Source: Dictyocoela muelleri | Lineage: Eukaryota > Microsporidia | Assembly: GCA_016256075.1 (NCBI GenBank) | Contig: SDVU01000460.1 | Coordinates: 1 to 13,207 of the forward strand | DNA length: 13,207 nt | Reading direction: 5' to 3' | Part shown: positions 7,843 to 13,207 of the stretch, piece by piece | Layout of the letters: every line of letters starts with the position of its first letter | Position numbering within the stretch: the first letter of the stretch is position 1 | The notes under the pieces: model-generated | Databases searched by the model: none | Told to the model about the DNA's origin: nothing | The model's input: the letters and a program-made list of their open reading frames with translations, nothing else | Translations under genes and position numbers: made by a program

Positions 7843-9119
7843 TTAAGTGTTCGCAATTAATTCATAATGTTTGATAATTATTTTGCCATCAATCTCATCA
7901 TCTTCAGAATCTTTTGTTATTTCATTAACAAATGATGATTTTTTATCTTTGTCTAGTAGCGATTCTTCTGTTACAATCAATGGAACTTTTTCAGCTGTTT
8001 TTGTTTCTAATTCTTCAGTTTTTTGTCTTCAATTTCGCTGAGATTACTCTCTCGAATTTCTACATCAGTTTTATTTTGTTGTATTTCTTCAGATTCAATC
8101 ACTAATACTTTGTCAGATTTTTCTACTTGTTCAGTTTTAATCAATGAACCTTCATATACATTATCCAATTGAACCCATTCAGAAATATTCACCGTAACAT
8201 TTTCTTTTTTATTTACTTCTTTTTTGCCAGACTTATTAAATTGTTCTTCGTCAAATTTAATATCTTCTTCCTCAAATTTAATATCTTCTTCGTCATCAGT
8301 TTTAATTGTAGGTTCTCCACCTTCTTCAGAAACTATTTCTTCTGTTGCTATTTCTTCTGATACTATTTCTTCTGTTGCTATTTCTTCTGTTGCTATTTCT
8401 TCTGAAACTATTTCCTCTGTTGCTATTTCTTCTGTTGCTATTTCTTCTTTTTTTAGCTGATTCTCTTCAATTTTAATTGTTAACTTTAATTCATTTTTAT
8501 TTCGATTCACATCGTTTGGTTTAATCAATGATGATTTTTGAGTTTCAATTGCTGGTGTATTTACAGGGTTAACCATTGAATTTTCATTAGGCTGAATAAT
8601 TGTATCTTTTTCAGGTTTAATAACTGGAACAGGTTCAACTGGTAATATTTCTTCAATTTTAATCGACAGATCAGTTTCTTCCTTAACTGGTAATATTTCT
8701 TCAGTTTTAATCAATCCTGGTTCGTCAGTTTTAATTATTGTAACTTCATCAATTTTAATCGAGAGATCAGTTTCTACTTTATTTGATATTTCTTCGGGTT
8801 TAATCACATGAACTTCGCCATTGTTTTTTAATAGAATATCCTCAGTTTTATTAGATTGATATTCATCAACTTTTTCTACAAGTTCATTATCAGTAACTGT
8901 TACCTTTTGACTTTCAATCACTGGCTGTTCTTTATTAACACTCACAGGGAGGTTTCGGTCTTTATTCAATTTCAATTCTTCAGGATTAGAGACTCTTACT
9001 TCTTCAGGATTAAAAACTCTTACTTTTTCAGGATTAGAGACTCTTAGTTCTTCATGATTAAAGACTCGTACTTTTTCAGGATTAGAGACTCTTACTTCTT
9101 CAGGATTAGAGACTCTTAC
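7843..9119 (-). pseudogene. C-terminal part of the same charged repeat protein
   Basis: This segment continues the frame past the TAA. Six more 8-residue repeats (VRVSNPEE type) run to about 8976, then a degenerate series built on h-I-K-x-E-E (for example LIKTEEILPV, VIKPEE, SIKIEEILPV). An EEIAT/EEIVS array follows at 8447-8322, then an acidic EEDIKFEEEDIKFDEEQF. There is no ATG near the beginning of this piece; the nearest same-frame start-like codon is TTG at 8975, within ELKLNKD. That argues against an independent gene. The frame changes at the A6 run 8024-8019 and the final 58 codons end at 7843. Confidence 0.72.
8322..8447 (-). repeat. 15-bp repeats coding EEIAT / EEIVS
   Basis: Eight 5-residue units in the order AT, AT, VS, AT, AT, VS, AT, VS, then EE. 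A 45-bp higher-order period is visible. The opposite strand is serine-codon-rich only because of this array and is not a gene. Confidence 0.88.
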
Positions 9120-9293
9120 TTATTCAGGATTAGAGACTATTACTTCTTCAGGATTAGAGACTCGTACTTTTTCAGGATTAGAGACTCGTACTTTTTCAGG
9201 TTCAATTAATTTTACTTCTTCAGGTTCAATTAATTTTACTTCTTCAGGTTCAATTAATTTTACTTCTTCAGGTTCAATTAATTTTACTTCTTC
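8976..9293 (-). repeat. about thirteen 24-bp repeats coding EEV-x-h-x-x-P units
   Basis: Four EEVKLIEP units are followed by nine of the (E/K)VRVSNPE type, in unbroken 24-bp register through the TAA at 9122-9120. Some later units read VFNP or VFNH. The register across the stop shows that the stop is a point change in one unit (GAA to TAA). Confidence 0.9.
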
Positions 9294-11141
9294 AATTTTA
9301 ATTACACTTACATCGTCAGAGTTAGAAAATATTAAATCACTATCAGCAACTATTTCATCAATTTCAACATCAAATATTTCATCATTATAAATATCGTCAT
9401 GGTGACTATCAACCTTTAAAAATTCTTTTTTATCTTCACTTTCACTTAGATGGCCTGTTGATAAATTTTTATCATTAAAAAGACTGGAGTCGATTTTTAT
9501 TGGACTTTTATTTTTAAATTCATAATTAGATTTCAATTCATCTTCATGATTATTGAGAATATAATTTTCAAAGGAATTGACTTTTTCATCATCGTTAATT
9601 TTTTTATTTTCTTTTTCATGCAACTCGTCTTCAAAAGAATAAATTTCTGAACTTTCTTGTTGATCTTTTTCTTCTGAATTTTCAGTAAAATCGTATAGGT
9701 GTCTCAATTTATTATTTAAAATTGAAAATTTATTGATAGGAGAAATATCTCTAGTTTTGTAAATCAATTCAGATGATATTTGAGTTTCAGCTAATTGTTT
9801 ATTGTTATTTAGATTTAAATCAAGAGTTAAGTCCTGCTCTTTACTATTTATTTTATCTTCAGTTTGTTTTTTATCACTTTTATTGTCTAAAGTTTCGTAA
9901 GGCGTATCATTTTGTATGGTTAATTCAATTTTATCATTTTCCAGGATTTCTTCAGTTCCACTCTCGTCATTTGAAAATTTAAATTCAGATTTCTTGTTAA
10001 TATAATTTTTTTCAATAGGTAATTTCGCTTTAATTTTTGAATCTTTTAACACTTCAATTGGCGTCTCTTGAATTCCGAATTTATCAAATGATGAATATTC
10101 ATCGATAAAACGCTTAACTCTTTTGTTTAAATAGGGTTTATGTTTTTTAGGCTTAACAAATTCTTTATCATTTACAAAATGATCATTTTTATCTTTAATA
10201 TTAATTTTTTTCTTTAAAACTTTATTTTTGATATCAACATCTTTTTTATGATTATCTGACTTTTTATCTTTGTTAAAATCTACCACCTCCTCTAGATTAT
10301 TTACCATTTTATCTTTTTGCAATTCATTAGTATCAAGCAATTCAATTTCATGTTCATCTGGATTGAATAATACTTTAACTTCATAAGGTATTGGTTTTAA
10401 AGAATAATAATTATCATTCGTTTCGTTTATAATTTCCTCGTCATTAGTTTCATTTAGACCAGCTGAATTATCATCAGTTTCAAGGATCGTAATGTCCATG
10501 TCATTTTGAATATGCCTTGCATTATTATTTTTAATTCTACCGTAATTAGTATCTTTTGAATCATGCTTTTTTATTTTATCGAATTTATTTTCTTTAGAAT
10601 CAGACTTTTTAATTCCATCGTAATTGTTTTCTCTTGAATCATGCTTTTTAATTCTACCATAATTAGTATCTTTTGAATCACGCTTTTTAATTCTACCGTA
10701 ATTAGTATTTTTTGAATCATGCTTTTTAATTCTATCGTAATTAGTTTCTTTTGAATCACGCTTTTTAATTCTACCGTAATTAGTATTTTTTGAATCATGC
10801 TTTTTAATTACCTTCCAATATCCATTTTTACTTACCAAAGAGACACTTTTCATAGAATTTCGATCAATTTGATTTTTAATTAGATCAAGTTTATCTATAC
10901 CAGAAGAATGAGAATCATAAAATTTTTTTTTCTTGTTAATTATCTTCTCGTATAATTTTCTTGTTTCTGGGTTGTAATTTGCTCTTTTGTAGACTTTAAA
11001 CTTATCAATCAGGTTTTTTGTTACGATTTTTTCTGTGAATATGTCGTTTTCAATATCCCGTTGTCCTGGATCGATTGTTTTCTTGAATTTTGAGATTTCT
11101 TCATTCATGCAAAAAATATTTATAAAAAATATAAAACACAT
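9120..11141 (-). CDS. hypothetical charged repeat protein, N-terminal 673 residues
   Basis: This is the uninterrupted first part of the gene. It opens MCFIFFINIFCMNEEISKF; residues 1-11 are hydrophobic, so it may begin with a short signal-like segment. Met12 (codon at 11108) is an equally plausible start for a non-secreted protein. Residues 20-112 are basic with few hydrophobics. Residues 113-203 are seven 13-residue repeats of the type KKHDSKNTNYGRI. Residues 210-610 are rich in Asp, Glu, Asn, Lys and Ser, without cysteines or recognisable domains, and look disordered. From residue 617 to the stop are 8-residue repeats, EEVKLIEP then EKVRVSNP. No catalytic motif or membrane segment beyond the N-terminus is seen. 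Translation would end at the TAA inside the repeat array unless it is read through or is an error. Function unknown. Confidence 0.7.
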   Translation of the reverse strand: MCFIFFINIFCMNEEISKFKKTIDPGQRDIENDIFTEKIVTKNLIDKFKVYKRANYNPETRKLYEKIINKKKKFYDSHSSGIDKLDLIKNQIDRNSMKSVSLVSKNGYWKVIKKHDSKNTNYGRIKKRDSKETNYDRIKKHDSKNTNYGRIKKRDSKDTNYGRIKKHDSRENNYDGIKKSDSKENKFDKIKKHDSKDTNYGRIKNNNARHIQNDMDITILETDDNSAGLNETNDEEIINETNDNYYSLKPIPYEVKVLFNPDEHEIELLDTNELQKDKMVNNLEEVVDFNKDKKSDNHKKDVDIKNKVLKKKINIKDKNDHFVNDKEFVKPKKHKPYLNKRVKRFIDEYSSFDKFGIQETPIEVLKDSKIKAKLPIEKNYINKKSEFKFSNDESGTEEILENDKIELTIQNDTPYETLDNKSDKKQTEDKINSKEQDLTLDLNLNNNKQLAETQISSELIYKTRDISPINKFSILNNKLRHLYDFTENSEEKDQQESSEIYSFEDELHEKENKKINDDEKVNSFENYILNNHEDELKSNYEFKNKSPIKIDSSLFNDKNLSTGHLSESEDKKEFLKVDSHHDDIYNDEIFDVEIDEIVADSDLIFSNSDDVSVIKIEEVKLIEPEEVKLIEPEEVKLIEPEEVKLIEPEKVRVSNPEKVRVSNPEEVIVSNPE
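10533..10805 (-). repeat. seven 39-bp repeats coding 13-residue units
   Basis: Each unit encodes KK(H/R/S)DS(K/R)xxNYxxI or close to it. Units alternate KKHDSKNTNYGRI and KKRDSKxTNY, giving a 78-bp higher-order period: copies 1 and 3 are identical in protein, and copies 2 and 4 nearly so. Copies 5-6 are the most diverged. This pattern fits duplication of pairs by unequal exchange or slippage. Confidence 0.88.
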
Positions 11142-11400
11142 GAATTTTAATTTTGGTTTTCTTTTATGCTTTTTATTGATAAATTAAATTTTAGTTAATC
11201 AAAATAATTATAAATTAATAAAAGGCATGTTTTGTTAATTAGTAAATAATAAGGGATTGAAAAGGTTATATTTTAATAATGAATAAATAAGATGTAATTA
11301 AAATTTTATGATTGATTAAATAAGAAATAATTAAAAAGTTTATACTCACCTCTTTATAATTATAAATAAGATAATATTAAAAAGTTATGTTCATCTTTTA
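11142..11400. other. upstream region of the repeat-protein gene
   Basis: AT-rich, with no gene. The minus strand just before the ATG reads AAAACCAAAATTAAAATTC; A/T-rich ATAAAAAGCATAAAAG lies about 20-35 bp upstream and is the best TATA-like candidate, not convincing. Degenerate relatives of the 44-bp repeat (ATAATGAATAAATAAGATG near 11277-11295) begin here. Confidence 0.45.
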
Positions 11401-11508
11401 ATAATGAATAAAAAGATGTTATTCAAAAAATTAAAAAACTCTTGATAATGAGCAAAAAGATGTGATTCAAAAAATTAAAAAACTCTTGATAATGAGCAAA
11501 AAGATGTG
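11401..11508. repeat. 44-bp tandem repeat
   Basis: Two identical 44-bp units lie at 11421-11464 and 11465-11508 (ATTCAAAAAATTAAAAAACT followed by CTTGATAATGAGCAAAAAGA and TGTG). A partial variant precedes them at 11401-11420. Complete identity suggests recent duplication. It lies about 260-370 bp upstream of the gene's ATG. Confidence 0.85.
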
Positions 11509-11945
11509 ATATGTATATATTAAATCTATAATATCCATAATTGACAATTTGGCGAGGACACATGTCTTTAGATCTTTTCGTTCATGTTATGAGGAACTCA
11601 AAGCTGCCCAGAGGCTCGAATATACCCGTAATTTTTATTTTCCAATGTCTCTGTAGTATAAAGGTAATTTTATGATTTTCGCAAATCTTTTAATTTCATT
11701 ACTTTCTTACCGATATTTCTTACCACTGTTAAATCCAAACATATTAGGGTTTCTTCTGCTTTATTTTCTCATTAGATCAATTCTTAATTAGAAATTGTAA
11801 TATTGGTAAATAGTCAGTCAACGGTAAAAATCAGTAAATAAAAAAATTACCAGTATTTACTGAAAAAAATTATAAATAGATATTGTTGTTTTGTTTAAAA
11901 GAATATATTATTTATTCTTAAAAACTTAATTTTTATTGTATAAAC
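11509..11945. other. spacer, no gene seen
   Basis: 11550-11640 is somewhat richer in GC (GGCGAGGACACATGTC to AGAGGCTCGAATATACCCG) but contains no open frame or RNA fold I can identify. It may be an eroded repeat. Confidence 0.4.
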
Positions 11946-12408
11946 CAGGAATGACCAACCTTTTCCAACAAAAGACCAGTTTAAATAATTTTTTTTATAA
12001 AGGCCGCATATAAAAAATTTTAATGAAATAATTAAAAAAATTTATAATTCGTATTAATTTTTTTTAAATAATAAATAAATAACAAACTTAATTTTTGAGA
12101 TATTTGCCTTTGTTTTTTTAAAAAGAGAATTAATATCAGGTTATAATCTGCTTAGTTGTAATCAAAGTTGATCCATTACGTGAATATCTTTCATTTGACT
12201 CTAAGTTGTGTTTTTATTTGCGTAAGACGATAAAATTCAGATCCGTAACAATAGGTACTCGCAAAGCAAGAGAGAAAAACAACGAAATAGCTACATAAAC
12301 ATGTATATTAGAGGGCATATTTCAATATTTCAACAAGATCATTTTTTGAATCAAATGAACCAGAAGACCGCAATTAATTACATAAAGATCGCAAGTTGGA
12401 CACCCCTA
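11946..12408. mobile_element. hAT-like non-autonomous element, eroded
   Basis: The left end CAGGAATGACCAACCTTTTC and the right end read inward on the minus strand, TAGGGGTGTCCAACTTGCGA, match the common hAT terminus CAGGGGTG(T)CCAACCT. Both ends carry hAT-like internal blocks: GGCCGCA (12002-12008), and ACCGCA and ATCGCA near the right end. The 8-bp flanks (GTATAAAC and GTAATGCT) match poorly, so the target duplication has decayed or the ends are off by a few bases. No transposase is encoded. It is a different family from the element at 1771-3433. Confidence 0.6.
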
Positions 12409-12438
12409 GTAATGCTATTAATTTTCTTAATTAAAAAA

Positions 12439-12466
12439 CTGGGGTCTAATTACTGGTCCGTTTGTA
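12439..12466. repeat. solo end of the 5036-5846 foldback family
   Basis: GGGGTCTAATTACTGGTCCG then TTTGT closely follows the right end at about 5808-5832 (GGGGTCTAATTATGGGTCAT then TTTGT). The outermost CTCAGTACCAAA is missing here. Confidence 0.55.
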
Positions 12467-12544
12467 AAAAATATTATGCTAATAATGATAATAATTGATA
12501 AAAAAATTACTTTAAAAGTATTTGTGAAAAACATTGTGAATTTT

Positions 12545-12905
12545 CGGGGCATCTTGCGAAAGATACCAACCACAAAGTAGGCATCTTTTGATAGAAAAAC
12601 ATTTTTTTAAAATGAGAAAAGCATAACCATTTGCTTTTAAAATTATCAGAAAAAAATATTTGGGCTGACCTTTTTCTTAGAGACCTCCTTTTTAGAAAAG
12701 ATGTCGTAAAATATGAAATATGGCATTCAAAGGAATAATAAAAAGATCAAACTATACCTTGTAAATGTCATATTTCGTAATTTAAGTCATTTTTTTAAAA
12801 AAAGTCTCTAATAAAAAAGGACCATAATATTTTTCTAAAAATTTTAAAAAAAATCTTGCTCAAAAGGGACACTTTGCTGTATGAATCTTTCGAAAGAAGC
12901 CCTGG
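12545..12905. mobile_element. 361-bp foldback element
   Basis: The arms are about 160-200 bp with a centre near 12745. Left blocks CGGGGCATCTTGCGAAAGAT, TTAGAGACC and ATATGAAATATGGCATT pair with right-hand inverse blocks of the form AGGGCTTCTTTCGAAAGATT, TTAGAGAC and TACGAAATATGACATT. Identity is moderate with gaps, so the element is older than the hairpin at 5058. ATTTT flanks both sides (12540-12544 and 12906-12910), a possible 5-bp target duplication but weak in this sequence. No coding capacity. Confidence 0.7.
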
Positions 12906-13207
12906 ATTTTCTAGTATAGAATTTTAAAGATATTTTAACTAAAATTGAAATAAAATGCTAAAATTTTTAATAAAAAATTGTTATTGTACTATTGTAAAAA
13001 ACAATTTTATCCCCCTAAAATCCCGAAAAAAACTGTAAATTTAAAAAAATGGGTTCTCCAACGGGTTAGAGACCCCCCTCAAGATTTCTAAATCTAAATT
13101 GGTAAGAGCACAGAGTATGTTTTTTATTTCAATAAACGTAAAATCACGAGATAAACAAATATATATTATTTATATTTAAAATAAAAAGATATATGGTGAG
13201 TTACTAA
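12906..13207. other. window-end spacer
   Basis: AT-rich with no gene. Apart from the repeat at 13052-13088 and the A-box-like AATTGGTAAGAGCAC at 13098-13112, no structure is seen. The A-box match may be the start of another tRNA-derived repeat whose body is too eroded to follow. Confidence 0.4.
13052..13088. repeat. short dispersed repeat (CAACGGGTTAG type), copy 2
   Basis: GGGTTCTCCAACGGGTTAG then AGACCCCCCTCAAGATTT is related to 5922-5960. Its second half, CCCCTCAAGATTTC, also resembles the inverse of the U6 3' tail (CTCTCAAGATTTC at 1125-1137). Just downstream, AATTGGTAAGAGCAC (13098-13112) matches a classical tRNA A box, but no B box follows before the window ends. Confidence 0.45.

Larger units (their letters stand above)
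7843..11141 (-). pseudogene. repeat-rich charged protein gene, interrupted by one stop and one frameshift
   Basis: One gene of about 1,100 codons is visible on the minus strand; I do not recognise its family. The frame from ATG 11141 meets TAA at 9122-9120, where the repeat calls for GAA. The same frame then runs on without a stop to 8007. Just before that, an A6 run (8024-8019, between GAC and CTG) is one base off. In the shifted frame another 58 codons stay open, with the same Glu/Lys/Thr-rich style, ending KHYELIANT at TAA 7845-7843. An A7 run would restore continuity. Because repeats and composition continue across both lesions, these are local changes in one gene, not gene boundaries. 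Recent pseudogenisation, a null allele, slippage, or assembly error are all possible. Three different tandem repeats inside the frame suggest rapid length evolution. No TAA or TAG reassignment is implied, since no other in-frame stop occurs. Confidence 0.75.

Noticed and set aside
8224-8460. Serine-rich protein (SSSSNLISSS, ISSVAISS) on the plus strand
   Set aside because: It is the antisense shadow of the Glu-rich repeats of the minus-strand gene.
8007-8975. Separate downstream gene starting near 8975
   Set aside because: There is no ATG there (the codon is TTG), and the upstream frame and 24-bp repeat run straight into it.
9120-9122. Alternative genetic code with TAA as sense
   Set aside because: Only one in-frame TAA occurs in over 1,000 codons, and sister repeats have GAA there, so a point change is simpler.
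10571-10798. Short repeat protein (MIQKILITVELKS type) on the minus strand
   Set aside because: It is another frame of the 39-bp repeat array in the large gene.
12301-12498. 65-residue plus-strand frame
   Set aside because: It spans the right end of the hAT-like MITE and a foldback fragment, so it is accidental.

Overview
This is a very A+T-rich window from a eukaryotic nuclear genome. The evidence is a spliceosomal U6 snRNA gene, a hAT DNA transposon with an 8-bp target duplication, two copies of a tRNA-derived SINE, and several foldback/MITE elements. Nothing prokaryotic is visible: no operons, Shine-Dalgarno spacing or CRISPR. I cannot name the species. A compact genome such as a typical microsporidian is unlikely given the repeat load; an AT-rich animal or a repeat-rich fungus or protist would fit.

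Layout. 1-1100: AT-rich spacer with a degenerate tRNA-like segment (448-519) and an isolated CpG-rich hairpin (541-582). 1101-1213: U6 snRNA on the minus strand, with a TATA box and an unusual 3' end. 1540-1662 and 4119-4268: copies of a small dispersed repeat. 1771-3433: a hAT transposon, complete at both ends, with a decayed transposase on the minus strand. 3693-3846 and 3962-4087: two short GGATC-ended MITEs with 8-bp target duplications. 4576-5023 (minus) and 6153-6620 (plus): two diverged copies of one tRNA-derived SINE family. Between them, 5036-5846 is a composite foldback element with long hairpin arms. 6753-6853: 17-bp repeats. 6870-7842: AT-rich spacer.

7843-11141 (minus) is the only large protein-coding region. 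It encodes a highly charged, repeat-rich, probably disordered protein of about 1,100 codons. One in-frame TAA lies inside a 24-bp repeat array, and a one-base shift lies in an A6 run near the C-terminus. Both sides of each lesion keep the same composition and repeats, so this is one gene recently broken, polymorphic, or mis-sequenced. 11142-13207 holds its upstream region, a 44-bp tandem repeat, a hAT-like MITE (11946-12408), a foldback element (12545-12905) and fragments of the other repeats.

The genes do not form a pathway: this is a transposon-rich segment carrying one snRNA gene and one fast-evolving repeat protein gene. No retroviral, LTR or capsid-bearing element was recognised.
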